A stretch of DNA of 64,000 nucleotides, taken from the NCBI RefSeq assembly GCF_016908975.1, contig NZ_JAFBEX010000001.1, forward strand, positions 62,001-126,000. Reading direction: 5' to 3'. The position numbers and the translations under genes are program-made. Of the stretch, positions 10,117 to 18,747 are shown piece by piece. The stretch is from Neobacillus cucumis (lineage in GTDB: Bacteria; Bacillota; Bacilli; Bacillales; Cytobacillaceae). The notes under the pieces were generated by a model. The model was not told the DNA's origin. It did not search any database and saw nothing but the letters and a program-made list of their open reading frames with translations. Position 1 is the stretch's first letter; every line of letters starts with the position of its first letter.

Positions 10117-10164
10117 CTATTTTAATATTTTTTGAACACTTTTGTCTATATATTTTTAATTTAT

Positions 10165-10227
10165 ACAACATTGTTAACTTAATAAATTGATTATAAGTTG
10201 AAATCAATAGTTTTTGTACAATGTTGT
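10165..10227 (-). promoter_or_regulatory. put promoter with flanking inverted-repeat operators
   Basis: On the minus strand, TATAAT (10190-10195) has a poor -35 (TACAAA, 10213-10218) at 17 bp, as expected for an activator-dependent sigma-A promoter. Perfect 10-bp inverted arms ACAACATTGT (10165-10174) and ACAATGTTGT (10218-10227) flank the -10 and overlap the -35. A second dyad (AACTTA...TAAGTT, 10176-10199) lies inside. No -24/-12 sigma-54 element is visible. The rest of 10117-10340 shows no ORF. Confidence 0.5.
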
Positions 10228-10340
10228 CATATTATCTGACATGTTTTTCACAATTCTGTTTAACTCATAATATAAGATTTTGAATTGCTCTACAAAAAAA
10301 GATCCTATCAGAGTTGATTGGACCTTTGGTTTTTAAACAT

Positions 10341-10376
10341 AAAAAAACATCCTATTCTCGTAAATAGGATGTTTTT
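10341..10376 (-). terminator. Rho-independent terminator of cwlO
   Basis: An 11-bp stem (AACATCCTATT and complement) with a 6-nt loop is flanked by A-run and T-run. It lies just past the cwlO stop codon. Confidence 0.85.
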
Positions 10377-10416
10377 AGATTATAAGATTAGTAAATATAC
10401 ATCAAAATCGTTAGAT

Positions 10417-11628
10417 CTAATTTAGAACTCTAGCTGCACTATCCCAATCGGACGGATTATATGCAGAGATTTTGACTACGTCACCTGTATGCGGTGCGTG
10501 GATATATTGCCCACCACCAATATAAATAGCAACATGATAAGCAGGGTTACCTCTGAATATTAAATCTCCTGGTTGTACTTGACTTGGAGAAATTCTGGTA
10601 CCAACATTCTGCTGATCTCTTGACACTCTTGGAAGACTGATGCCAGCAGCATTCCTAAACACATAGGAAGTGAATCCTGAACAATCAAATCCGTTTGGCG
10701 TTGTACCGCCCCATACATAAGGAACGCCCAAGAATTGTTTCGCGTACGCAATTACTGCACTTGCAGATCCAGAATTAACTGGAGCAACTGGCGTAACCGG
10801 TTGTGTTGACTTTGCAGGTGTCTTAACAGGGCTCTTCACTGGTGCTGGTTCTTGTGTTTGAGGCTGTGGCTGAACTTGTTGAACAGTCTTTGGCTGACTT
10901 TGTTGAGCACGCTGTTGAGCTTGTTGTTGTGCAAGCTGTTGTGCAGCTTGTGCAGCACGTTGTTCCGCAAGTTTACGGGCTTCTTCAGCCTGTTGCGCTG
11001 CCAATTGAGTCTTTTGGGTTTGTAATGTGTTTTTCGCAGCTGCTAATTCTTTTTCAATTTCATTCTTATCTTCTTGAATCTGTTTTTGTTCAGAAGCTAA
11101 TTGATCTTGGCTCTTTTTTAATTGATTGTATTCATTTTCTAATTTTTGTTTTGCACTTTTTAAGGCTTGTTCTTTTTCATTTAGACCATTAAGCAAATCG
11201 GTGTCACTTTGCATTATACTAGTAATCGCAGTAAAACGAGTCAAAAACTCTGAAATGTTATTAGACGAAAGCAAAAGTTCTGCGTAAGTGGCAACAGACT
11301 GTTTTCCTTCTAATTGAATGCTCTTTAACCGTTCGGCATAAACCTGTTTGTGAGCATCTAAAGACTGTTGAGCATTTTGGATTTCTACCTTTGTTCCTTC
11401 AATTTTTCCTTGTTGAGTTTTTATTTGATTGCTAAGTTGTTGACTTTTATCCATCGCCAAAGAAATACGGTTGTCTAATTGTTCAACCTTCGTTTCAAAG
11501 TTATCTATTTGTCCTTGTGTCGCATTGATTTGTCCTTGTGTCACTGGACTAGCAAAAACAGGGGTTGTTTGAATCAGCGTAGCGATTATGGAAGCGGATA
11601 CCGTATATTTCAATATTTTTCTAATCAT
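10417..11628 (-). CDS. cwlO: CwlO-type secreted D,L-endopeptidase (coiled coil plus NlpC/P60)
   Basis: A 403-residue exported cell wall hydrolase. Residues 1-26 form a Sec signal peptide ending PVFAS. Residues 30-215 are a long coiled coil like the CwlO/PcsB autoinhibitory domain. Residues about 215-290 are a low-complexity Q/A then P/T/K linker. The NlpC/P60 domain spans 292-403 with catalytic Cys316 (FDCSGF), His365 (YHVAIY) and His377. Such enzymes cut gamma-D-Glu-meso-DAP bonds to allow cell elongation and, in B. subtilis, are controlled by FtsEX and WalRK. A perfect WalR box lies about 110 bp upstream. The ATG at 11628 follows AGAGGAGATTC. Confidence 0.88.
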   Translation of the reverse strand: MIRKILKYTVSASIIATLIQTTPVFASPVTQGQINATQGQIDNFETKVEQLDNRISLAMDKSQQLSNQIKTQQGKIEGTKVEIQNAQQSLDAHKQVYAERLKSIQLEGKQSVATYAELLLSSNNISEFLTRFTAITSIMQSDTDLLNGLNEKEQALKSAKQKLENEYNQLKKSQDQLASEQKQIQEDKNEIEKELAAAKNTLQTQKTQLAAQQAEEARKLAEQRAAQAAQQLAQQQAQQRAQQSQPKTVQQVQPQPQTQEPAPVKSPVKTPAKSTQPVTPVAPVNSGSASAVIAYAKQFLGVPYVWGGTTPNGFDCSGFTSYVFRNAAGISLPRVSRDQQNVGTRISPSQVQPGDLIFRGNPAYHVAIYIGGGQYIHAPHTGDVVKISAYNPSDWDSAARVLN

Positions 11629-11735
11629 TTTAGAATCTCCTCTTATAACCTATGTATATATTCATTCTTAACTTTTTCTTAATATATTCCTAGTTTATAG
11701 TTTAAGAGAAGCAAAAACAATGAATGAGTCGATAA

Positions 11736-11752
11736 TGTAATATAATTGTAAT
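11736..11752. promoter_or_regulatory. WalR (YycF) box upstream of cwlO
   Basis: TGTAAT-ATAAT-TGTAAT matches the WalR consensus TGTWAH-N5-TGTWAH exactly, read on the plus strand. A second pair of half-sites (TGTAGA...TGTAAA) follows directly. B. subtilis cwlO belongs to the WalR regulon, so this fits the gene it precedes. Confidence 0.72.
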
Positions 11753-11850
11753 TTTATGTAGAATAATCTGTAAAATTATCGACATTTTCTCTTAACCTGC
11801 GTAGCATTTTTGTAATTGAACAGAAAAAAAGAAACGGAATTGTAACTAAC

Positions 11851-11877
11851 GGGTTCACTCCAGGTGGAGTTTTACCC
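11851..11877. other. Stem-loop in the cwlO upstream region
   Basis: Nested arms GGGT...ACCC and ACTCC...GGAGT form a compact hairpin with an AGGT loop. There is no T-run, so it is not an obvious terminator. It could be part of a cwlO leader RNA, but the transcription start is not identified. The surrounding 11878-12118 shows no supportable gene. Confidence 0.4.
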
Positions 11878-12118
11878 AAAATAACAAAAAGAATCGTAGA
11901 CCATTTCGCATAATCGGAATGTCAGATATAAGCCGTTTTTAATGTTTTTATGCGAAAAAACGCGTTGGATTCAGTAGTAGAAAATAATGTACAATGATTT
12001 ATGTTCTTTCTAATTAAGGTGCTTTTTTTGTCTAAATCTACTGTTAAAAGTGTGCAATTTTTTAGTTTAAGGATCTGTAAGTATTCATTGTTGATTTTCG
12101 TGTAGGTATGAGAATTCA

Positions 12119-12303
12119 TAGGCGGAGAATTTCCGGTTAATGTATAAAGAGGAAGATCAAGAAGTAGAAATAAGCGGAGAAATTCCGTTTAGCTGCTCTA
12201 AACAAGACAGAATCCTTAGATTTGAATAATATAGACGGAAAAACTTCCTTTATTTTTAAGGAAATATGTGTATTACCCAATTTAGGCGGAATTTTACCGT
12301 TTA
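12119..12303. repeat. Four dispersed copies of a CGGA...TCCG mini-hairpin
   Basis: Four about 21-bp units related to TAGGCGGARAAWTTCCGTTTA start near 12119, 12171, 12231 and 12283, that is 52, 60 and 52 bp apart. Each can form a tiny CGG(A)/(T)CCG stem. Spacer sequences are unrelated. They sit in the roughly 1-kb gap between cwlO and the nitroreductase gene, where I find no coding region. Confidence 0.6.
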
Positions 12304-12485
12304 TTTTTCAAATACAGCAAATCAGCATTTAGTTATAACAGAGACAAGTTTAAGTGATCTCTAGAAATGCATTCCCTACCTGGCAAACAAGAAGAAAACG
12401 AAATGAAGTTTCGCGGGGGTAAAGAATCATTTAATGGTGATTTGCAAGATTTTTTTTTGCATATATGAAGGAAATAGATGAATGG

Positions 12486-12512
12486 GAAAGAGCATCCAAA
12501 TGATGCTCTTTT
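12486..12512 (-). terminator. Rho-independent terminator after the nitroreductase gene
   Basis: AGAGCATC...GATGCTCT stem with an AAAT loop. T-rich flanks occur on both strands, so it may work in both directions. It lies about 130 bp beyond the nitroreductase stop. Confidence 0.7.
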
Positions 12513-12644
12513 CTTTTTAAAATAATGTTATTTTTAAGTAGATTTATTTACCGAATTAGATACGAAAAACTGTGTTTTTATCACTCAACTTCCCATCAAG
12601 AGAACCCGTTAAATTGTAACTCGTTTCTTTTTTTATCAATTTTT

Positions 12645-13397
12645 CTACTGATAACGAAATCCTTGATGTTTAATGGTAGGACTAGTGTTTTTGGCGTATT
12701 GTTCAAATCCTTTATCGTAAAATTGAGCAATTTTACTTGACCAGTCACTAGAATCCTGACCACTCGTCCGATTTGACATATAAGTTGAAATAGTTTCATC
12801 ATATTGATTAATGATGTCCATTTGAACGTTAGCATCATACTTTTCTTTTTGATATGTCGCCTTAAGAGGTAATCTTGGTTTTTGACCAGGAAGCGTCCTT
12901 GGATGTCCAATGACTAGTCCTGAAATCGGATAAACATATTCCGGCAGGTTTAATAAATCAACAAAGACTTTTGGATTTTTCCTTACTCCTCCGATTGGTA
13001 CAATTCCTAGTCCCATCGATTCAGCTGCAATTACGGCACTTCCAATCGCAATTCCAACATCAGTTGAACCGACTATAACTGCCTCTAAATCCTCAACAAT
13101 TTGAAAATCAGTACCATTCTTTTCAGCTGCCAGTTTCGCCCGATAAAAATCCATGCAAAACAATAGAAAAACAGGTGCCTCTTTCACCCACCTTTGATTA
13201 CCCGCAGCTTCAGACAATGTCGATTTCTTTACAGGGTCTCTTACCTCGATAACAGTCACTTGTTGACCATTGACCCAATTGGGAGCCGCCATCGCAGCCT
13301 CAATAATCTCCTTCACCTGAGCATCACTTACATCTTTCTCAGGGTCAAACTCCCTTACAGAACGATGATTTTTGATTATTTTTATGGTTTCATTCAT
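12645..13397 (-). CDS. NfrA-type NADPH-dependent nitroreductase/FMN reductase
   Basis: A 250-residue flavoprotein of the NfrA/NfsA oxidoreductase group, which uses NADPH to reduce flavins, nitro compounds or quinones. The FMN-binding N-terminus HRSVREFDPEKDVSD, the loop AAPNWVNGQQVTV and the C-terminal GLGIVPIGGVR and ISGLVIGHP segments are visible. The start at ATG 13397 follows GGGGTGATC and leaves the usual NfrA N-terminus MNETIKIIKNHRS; the frame is open to 13436. Physiological substrate is unknown. It is monocistronic. Confidence 0.88.
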   Translation of the reverse strand: MNETIKIIKNHRSVREFDPEKDVSDAQVKEIIEAAMAAPNWVNGQQVTVIEVRDPVKKSTLSEAAGNQRWVKEAPVFLLFCMDFYRAKLAAEKNGTDFQIVEDLEAVIVGSTDVGIAIGSAVIAAESMGLGIVPIGGVRKNPKVFVDLLNLPEYVYPISGLVIGHPRTLPGQKPRLPLKATYQKEKYDANVQMDIINQYDETISTYMSNRTSGQDSSDWSSKIAQFYDKGFEQYAKNTSPTIKHQGFRYQ

Positions 13398-13495
13398 GTG
13401 ATCACCCCTAGTTGCATTTAATTCTTCAAAATTCATATTGCATCCGATTAAACATGACTTTACTACAGATATATTTATTATTTCTTTTATTTTAA

Positions 13496-13534
13496 TAAAA
13501 AAGAGCCCAATTTAATAAAAAGGAATTGGGCTCT
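13496..13534 (-). terminator. Rho-independent terminator of tcyABC
   Basis: An 11-bp stem (AGAGCCCAATT and complement) is followed on the minus strand by an A/T run. It lies about 40 bp past the tcyC stop. Confidence 0.85.
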
Positions 13535-13572
13535 AGGCTAGAACAAACAGCGTTGTTTATATTATCAAATTT

Positions 13573-14319
13573 TTATCTACCAATCACTTTATTTAAAAAT
13601 TGGACCAATCTTGGATTTTGATTATTAGTAAAAATTTCCTCTGGTGTACCTTTTTCAACAATGACCCCTTGATCCATAAAAATAACCTGATCAGCAACAT
13701 TTTGAGCAAATGACATCTCATGTGTTACCACAACCATCGTCATTCCCTCATCAGCAAGGTCTTTCATTACTTTTAGCACTTCACCGACCAATTCAGGATC
13801 CAGGGCGGAAGTAGGTTCATCAAATAACAATACAGCCGGATCCAACCCCATCGCACGAGCTATCCCCACACGCTGCTGTTGTCCCCCAGATAATTGATGT
13901 GGATACATATTCGCTTTATCTCGCAAACCAACTCTGTCAAGTAAAGCCAATGCTTTTTCCCGAGCAGCTGTTTTTTCTCGCTTTAAGACAATAACTTGAC
14001 CTTCCATTACGTTCTCAAGCGCTGTTAAATGTGGAAATAAATTATAATTTTGAAATACCATTCCTGTTTGCTGGCGAAATGACGTTACGATCGAAGATGA
14101 CAATTTTGTTTTCCCAGAAAAATCAATGGACTTATCACCTAACGTTATTTCCCCAGATTCAGGAGTTTCAAGTAAATTTAAGCAGCGTAAAAATGTGGTT
14201 TTGCCTGAACCGGAAGGGCCGATAATAACAGCTGTCTTACCTTTCTCGATGGATAAGCTTATTCCCTTAAGGACCTCTAATTCTCCATATCGCTTAGACA
14301 CTTTTTCAACTGAAATCAT
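13573..14319 (-). CDS. tcyC: Cystine ABC transporter ATP-binding protein TcyC
   Basis: A 248-residue ABC ATPase that powers cystine import with TcyA and TcyB. It shows Walker [11 protein letters not shown]-loop VFQNYNLFP, signature LSGGQQQR, Walker [12 protein letters not shown] and H-loop VVTHEMSFA. The segments ALENVMEG and [14 protein letters not shown] closely match B. subtilis TcyC as I remember it. The ATG at 14319 follows GGAGGGAG. A further in-frame ATG at 14337 overlaps the tcyB stop as TAATG and could be a coupled alternative start adding 6 residues. Confidence 0.9.
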   Translation of the reverse strand: MISVEKVSKRYGELEVLKGISLSIEKGKTAVIIGPSGSGKTTFLRCLNLLETPESGEITLGDKSIDFSGKTKLSSSIVTSFRQQTGMVFQNYNLFPHLTALENVMEGQVIVLKREKTAAREKALALLDRVGLRDKANMYPHQLSGGQQQRVGIARAMGLDPAVLLFDEPTSALDPELVGEVLKVMKDLADEGMTMVVVTHEMSFAQNVADQVIFMDQGVIVEKGTPEEIFTNNQNPRLVQFLNKVIGR

Positions 14320-14336
14320 AAATCTCCCTCCATCCA

Positions 14337-15020
14337 TTATTTCGCAACGCCTTTTTCATAGCGCTGCTCAAGCTTCGATTGCAGATAAGATAGGAAGGTA
14401 CAAAAAATCAAATAAATGATAGCCACTTCAATATATAACCAAAGTGGTTCATACGTAACGGAAGCAATTTGTTGACCTTTTTGAAACATTTCGGTAACCG
14501 TAATCGTCGCTGCTAGGGAGGTATCTTTTACAAGACTGATAAAGGAATTCCCAAGCGGCGGCAGGGATACTCTTACTGCTTGCGGCAAAATAATTCTTCT
14601 CATCGCCTGCGACTTTGTCATCCCAATTGAAAAGGCAGCCTCCCATTGTCCCTTTGGAATGGATTGGATAGCTGCACGAATAATTTCAGAGCTATATGCA
14701 CCCACATTTAGGGTAAAGCCAATCACTGCAGCCGGAAATGGATTTAACGTGATTCCCATACTTGGGAATCCATAAAAAAGAATAAAAAGCTGCACTAATA
14801 ACGGCGTACCACGGAAAATCCACACATAAAATCTCGCAATAAAATTCAACTGTTTGTTACTTGAGAGCCGTGCTAAAGCAGTAAAGAAAGCAAGAATAAT
14901 CCCCAGTGCAAAGGAAACTAATGTTAAAGGGATTGTAAAATACAATCCCGCCTTTAAAAGAGGAAAAAAGGAATCACTAAGGATTCCTATTATCCGGTGT
15001 AAACGATCATCTGCCATCAA
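14337..15020 (-). CDS. tcyB: Cystine ABC transporter permease TcyB
   Basis: A 227-residue inner-membrane permease of the His/Glu/Gln/Arg/opine (HisM) family with about five helices. The EAA-like loop [20 protein letters not shown] docks the ATPase. It is middle gene of tcyABC, 14 bp after tcyA. The first codon is TTG 15020, immediately followed by ATG 15017; AAAGGA lies 10 nt from the TTG, so either could be used. Confidence 0.9.
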   Translation of the reverse strand: MMADDRLHRIIGILSDSFFPLLKAGLYFTIPLTLVSFALGIILAFFTALARLSSNKQLNFIARFYVWIFRGTPLLVQLFILFYGFPSMGITLNPFPAAVIGFTLNVGAYSSEIIRAAIQSIPKGQWEAAFSIGMTKSQAMRRIILPQAVRVSLPPLGNSFISLVKDTSLAATITVTEMFQKGQQIASVTYEPLWLYIEVAIIYLIFCTFLSYLQSKLEQRYEKGVAK

Positions 15021-15034
15021 TTTGAATCAATCCT

Positions 15035-15841
15035 TTACTTAGAAACATCTTCTCCAAAATATTTTTTAGAAATCTTTAAGTAAGTTCCGTCTTTTTGCAT
15101 ATCTGCCAATGCCTTATTTACAGCCTTAACTAAGTCAGGGTTGTCTTTGCGGAATAGAAAAGCGTTTTGTGTTGCATTTGGCTCTGTATAAACAACCTTA
15201 ATTGGCAATTCAGGACGTTGTTTCTTTAGGTCTAAATAAGAAAGACTATCATTAATAGTTCCGTCAATTCGATTAGATGTTAACAAATCAATTGCTTGGT
15301 TAAAACCGTCAACAACAGTATTAGTTGCTCCATGTTGTTCAGCAACAACTCGGTAATTACTATCTAATGATTGTCCAACTTTTTTTCCTTTCAAATCATC
15401 CAGCGATTTAATCGTAGTATTATCTGATTTTACAACTAACACTGCCTTTGAAGCGATATAAGGATTTGACATATCATATTTTTGAAGGCGTTCAGGACGA
15501 ACCGCAACCTCGTTTGCAACCATATCATAACGTTTCGCATCCAAGCCGGCGATCATGCCGTCCCATTTTGTTTCAATAAATTTTGGCTTAATATTTAGAC
15601 GCTTAAATACTTCTGTTGCAATTTCAATATCAAAACCTGTTAATTTATCATTTTTATCATGATAGGTAAAAGGAGCGTATGTACCTTCTGTACCAATCGT
15701 TACTTCACCTTTAGCTTTAATTTGATCATAAAGCGTCTTATTAGTCGATGATGCTGAATCATTCTTTTTATCTGTACTGTTACATGCAGCTAGTGCAAAT
15801 ACTAAAGATAAACCTACAAAAAACAGTAATACTTTTTTCAC
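15035..15841 (-). CDS. tcyA: Cystine-binding lipoprotein TcyA
   Basis: A 268-residue extracellular solute-binding lipoprotein (SBP_bac_3 family). A lipobox LAAC places the lipidated Cys at residue 20. The sequence TIGTEGTYAPFTYHDKNDKL and the C-terminal KISKKYFGEDVSK closely match B. subtilis TcyA, which captures cystine for import. It is first in tcyABC. The ATG at 15841 follows GGGGG. In B. subtilis the operon responds to CymR and sulphur supply; I could not identify a CymR box with confidence. Confidence 0.9.
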   Translation of the reverse strand: MKKVLLFFVGLSLVFALAACNSTDKKNDSASSTNKTLYDQIKAKGEVTIGTEGTYAPFTYHDKNDKLTGFDIEIATEVFKRLNIKPKFIETKWDGMIAGLDAKRYDMVANEVAVRPERLQKYDMSNPYIASKAVLVVKSDNTTIKSLDDLKGKKVGQSLDSNYRVVAEQHGATNTVVDGFNQAIDLLTSNRIDGTINDSLSYLDLKKQRPELPIKVVYTEPNATQNAFLFRKDNPDLVKAVNKALADMQKDGTYLKISKKYFGEDVSK

Positions 15842-15881
15842 AATTAATCCCCCATATTCTTATCGGTATTATTACTTTTTT

Positions 15882-15910
15882 ACATTAATCCAGAAATTCT
15901 ATTATGTCAA
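15882..15910 (-). promoter_or_regulatory. Candidate sigma-A promoter of tcyABC
   Basis: A consensus -35 TTGACA (15905-15910, minus strand) is followed after 17 bp by TAATGT, a weak -10. It lies about 40 bp before tcyA. A strong -35 with a poor -10 suggests a regulated promoter. Between 15911 and 16022 nothing else is supportable. Confidence 0.45.
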
Positions 15911-16022
15911 TAATATTGGTACTATATTACTAAACTATTTTTATTCTCATGTTCTTTAACATTTATAAAAAAGACGAACCCTAAACAGTATAGGAATTAT
16001 CTTTTAGCCTTTTTCTATGACC

Positions 16023-16054
16023 TTGACATGGTACCTAATTATAATAGGTATAAA
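16023..16054 (+). promoter_or_regulatory. MerR-type promoter with central dyad, no gene downstream
   Basis: TTGACA (16023-16028) and TATAAA (16049-16054) are separated by 20 bp, longer than normal. The spacer contains the dyad ACCTA-N7-TAGGT (16033-16049). An over-long spacer with a central palindrome is the hallmark of MerR-family-activated promoters. No ORF follows before the terminator at 16193-16230, and no MerR gene is in the window. Confidence 0.5.
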
Positions 16055-16192
16055 TGATTACCATCTTCAATTATTAAGAGGATAATAGCTTATATTACTT
16101 TATAAAATAATATATTTTTATAGGTTAAACCTGTAAATTAGACAAATTTTTGATTTTTAGACAAACTTCTCACGTCGAACTATATAAATAGC

Positions 16193-16230
16193 AGCAGGTG
16201 ACCCTTATTGGGTCCCTGCTTCTTCTTTTT
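16193..16230 (+). terminator. Rho-independent terminator, plus-oriented
   Basis: Arms AGCAGG-GACCC and GGGTC-CTGCT pair around TTATT and are followed on the plus strand by TCTTCTTTTT. The minus side lacks a good T-run, so it fits the orphan plus-strand unit better than the aldo/keto reductase gene, though it may serve both. Confidence 0.65.
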
Positions 16231-16249
16231 GTCCTCATTCTTTAGATGA

Positions 16250-17113
16250 TTATTTTAATTTCCCGCCAAATACCGGGAAGAAGCTATGTTCACCATAATC
16301 TTGAATGTGCTCTACGTTCTTCAAAGTCTCCATATCTGCATCGCTAATAGCAAAATCAAGCTCTGCATTGTTTCTCATGTGATCTGGATTTGCTGTCTTA
16401 GGAATGACTACGAGACCAAGCTGGATCGCATAACGTAGGCAAAGCTGAGCAACAGATACTTCATACTTATCAGCTATTATCTTAACCTCTGCATGATCCA
16501 GAATTGCCCCGTGTGCAATTGGTGAATATGCCTCTACCAAGATGTCATTCTTCTGGCAGAATTCAATTAGTTCTATAGGAGTATTACTTACATGGGCCAA
16601 GATCTGATTTACCATTGGCTTGATCTCACAGCTCGCAAGAATATTCTCTATATCATCCTGAAGGAAGTTAGATAGACCGATTGCCTTTACCTTGCCTGTC
16701 TTATAGGCATCCTCCATCGCTTTCCATACTTCTTTGTTTTCCTCGAAGTAACGGTTCTCATCACGGAATTCCACCCAAGGCTGTGGGCTGTGGATAATCA
16801 GAAGGTCAATATAATCCAGTCCCATTTTAGCTAAAGACTCATCAATGGACTGCGCAGCTGCATTATAGGTCTTTGCTTCTGCCACAACCTTGGTCGTGAT
16901 GAAAAGTTCTTCTCTTGCAACACCGCAGGAACGGATTGCTTCGCCAACACCAGCTTCATTCTTATAAGCCTGAGCAGTATCAATATGACGATATCCGATA
17001 GATACCGCATCACGAACTGCCTGTGCTGCCTGCGCATCGTCAAGTAGCCAGGTGCCAAGTCCTAATTTTGGAATTTCTACATCATTTGATAATTTGAAAG
17101 TTTCGTTAAACAT
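16250..17113 (-). CDS. Aldo/keto reductase
   Basis: A 287-residue NADPH-dependent aldo/keto reductase of the 2,5-diketo-gluconate reductase/YvgN-like group. The catalytic tetrad is visible: Asp45 and Tyr50 in GYRHIDTAQAYKNE, Lys75 in ITTKV and His108 in LLIIHSPQPW. The cofactor-binding IPKTANPDHMRNNAEL lies near the C-terminus. The TIM-barrel length is normal. The likely role is reduction of aldehydes such as methylglyoxal, but the substrate cannot be read from sequence. It is monocistronic, with AAAGGAGAC before ATG 17113. Confidence 0.9.
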   Translation of the reverse strand: MFNETFKLSNDVEIPKLGLGTWLLDDAQAAQAVRDAVSIGYRHIDTAQAYKNEAGVGEAIRSCGVAREELFITTKVVAEAKTYNAAAQSIDESLAKMGLDYIDLLIIHSPQPWVEFRDENRYFEENKEVWKAMEDAYKTGKVKAIGLSNFLQDDIENILASCEIKPMVNQILAHVSNTPIELIEFCQKNDILVEAYSPIAHGAILDHAEVKIIADKYEVSVAQLCLRYAIQLGLVVIPKTANPDHMRNNAELDFAISDADMETLKNVEHIQDYGEHSFFPVFGGKLK

Positions 17114-17344
17114 GCTTTTGTCTCCTTTTTTGACTTTTGCATCTTATTAATAAAGTTTGGACATGTGGATATTATGATCCAGTAAAATCCATGTACGCAT
17201 AAAAAATTAATACTGTTTGAATAATCAACATCTGTTTATAATTATAAAAAAGCCCTTCATACTTTCAATGGTTAAATTACCGTAATTCGTTGATTACTCA
17301 ACAAATCAATTAATATTGTTGATTATCTTTAATAAGATTAGTAT

Positions 17345-18730
17345 TTACGAATCTAACAAAAATCTTTTTAGGATGCAAAGCCCTTTTTCTAATTCATCGG
17401 AGTCCATAGGTGATGTAAGTGAAATACGAATAAATTGAGGAGATTCATCTTTTTTGACCAAGAAACGATGAGAATGATAAACATGGATTCCCTGGTTTAA
17501 AGCCATATGCTCAAACTGGTTTAGCTGCCATTCTTTATGCAATGGTAACCAGCGAAAAAAACTAATAGGGTTTTCGCTCTGATGATTGAATTGAAAATAT
17601 TGCTGGTAAAGCCGGTTCCGTTCTTGCGAAATTTCCCGCTTTTTCCCAATGATTTGTTCAGCAGCCCCTGTATTAATTAATTCTGTTATAATTTCTGCAT
17701 TTAAGGCAGACGTTTTGACGTTGAGATTGAAAATTCCATACGTAATTTTGTCAACAAACTGATTGGCGTAAGCGATAAATGCAACACGAATACCAGAGCT
17801 GAGTGATTTTGCAATACTAAGAATATAAACAAACCTTTCCGGTACAAAATGCGAAATCGGGAAATAGCCATTTGGTGCCAGGAAAGAGTATACATCATCC
17901 TCTATTAAAATAAGTCCCTGTTTATTGATGACCTCTGCTATTTCCTTTCTGCGCTTCATATTCATTGTTACAGCAGTAGGATTATTGCAGGAGGGACTCA
18001 AATAAATGCCCTGCAATGGATTTGTTCTGCAGACGGCATCTAATCTCTCCGGCTTCATGCCTAACTCATCTCCCTCAATAGGGATTAATTGGATATTCAA
18101 TATTTTTGCCAGTTCAATAAAATTAGGATAAGTATTTACATCAACCGCTATTTTATCTCCCGGATGAAACAAGGCCATTAGAATAAGCGAAAACGAATTT
18201 TGCCCTCCGGAAGTGATCGCAATATTTTCAATGGGTACCTCCATGTTAAAGCGCTTCATCCACTTTTTGGCTGCCATTCGATGATAAGGCATTCCCAACG
18301 GGTGTCTGTAATCTAATAAATTTTCCAGATAATCTTTGCTGGCAATGCTTTTAATTGCTTTTGCGACAGATGAGTTTGTGTTATCTAGAGGTTTGATAAT
18401 CCCCATCTCGATATAATTCCTATTTTCATCATTGTCCGCCATAAAAATAGCATTTTTTAAATTGGGAGTAACATAGGTTCCCCTGCCGGTAACGGCATAG
18501 ATTAATCCTTTCACTTCGCAAATTTTAAATGCCCTTGTGACAGTGCTAAGGTTAATATCAAGATAATCTGCTAATTCTCGTTGAGGAGGAAGTTTCGTAT
18601 TGGGTGCGAGAAAGCCATTGAGAATATCATATTCCATTAAACTGGCAATCGATCGATACAATGGAGGGACAAGCTGTTTTTTATCCGGCTTCCACGACAT
18701 AGGATAATCTTCAAATGAATTCACGGGCAT
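17345..18730 (-). CDS. MocR-family (GntR HTH plus aminotransferase-like) regulator
   Basis: A 461-residue MocR/GabR-type regulator. Residues about 15-85 are a winged helix-turn-helix (PPQRELADYLDINLSTVTRAF). The rest is a fold-type I aminotransferase-like domain with the PLP Schiff-base lysine in LSIAKSLSSGIR. PLP or a PLP-amino acid adduct is the usual signal. ATG 18730 follows GAGGAGGATG; the frame is open 10 codons upstream without a better site. It is divergent from azlCD across a short region with ATACAA direct repeats, so azlCD is the probable target and an amino acid the probable effector (inference). Confidence 0.88.
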   Translation of the reverse strand: MPVNSFEDYPMSWKPDKKQLVPPLYRSIASLMEYDILNGFLAPNTKLPPQRELADYLDINLSTVTRAFKICEVKGLIYAVTGRGTYVTPNLKNAIFMADNDENRNYIEMGIIKPLDNTNSSVAKAIKSIASKDYLENLLDYRHPLGMPYHRMAAKKWMKRFNMEVPIENIAITSGGQNSFSLILMALFHPGDKIAVDVNTYPNFIELAKILNIQLIPIEGDELGMKPERLDAVCRTNPLQGIYLSPSCNNPTAVTMNMKRRKEIAEVINKQGLILIEDDVYSFLAPNGYFPISHFVPERFVYILSIAKSLSSGIRVAFIAYANQFVDKITYGIFNLNVKTSALNAEIITELINTGAAEQIIGKKREISQERNRLYQQYFQFNHQSENPISFFRWLPLHKEWQLNQFEHMALNQGIHVYHSHRFLVKKDESPQFIRISLTSPMDSDELEKGLCILKRFLLDS

Positions 18731-18747
18731 ATTACATCCTCCTCGAA

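Noticed and set aside
10117-10340. Search for a sigma-54 promoter (TGGCAC-N5-TTGC) upstream of put
   Set aside because: No acceptable -24/-12 element found; a sigma-A-like -10 is present instead.
11922-12119. 65-codon minus-strand ORF in the cwlO upstream desert
   Set aside because: No ribosome binding site, low-complexity AT-rich codons and overlap with the repeat cluster; likely chance.
13437-13572. Possible riboswitch or T-box between the nitroreductase and tcyC genes
   Set aside because: The only structure is the tcyC terminator; no T-box or S-box core was seen here or upstream of tcyA.
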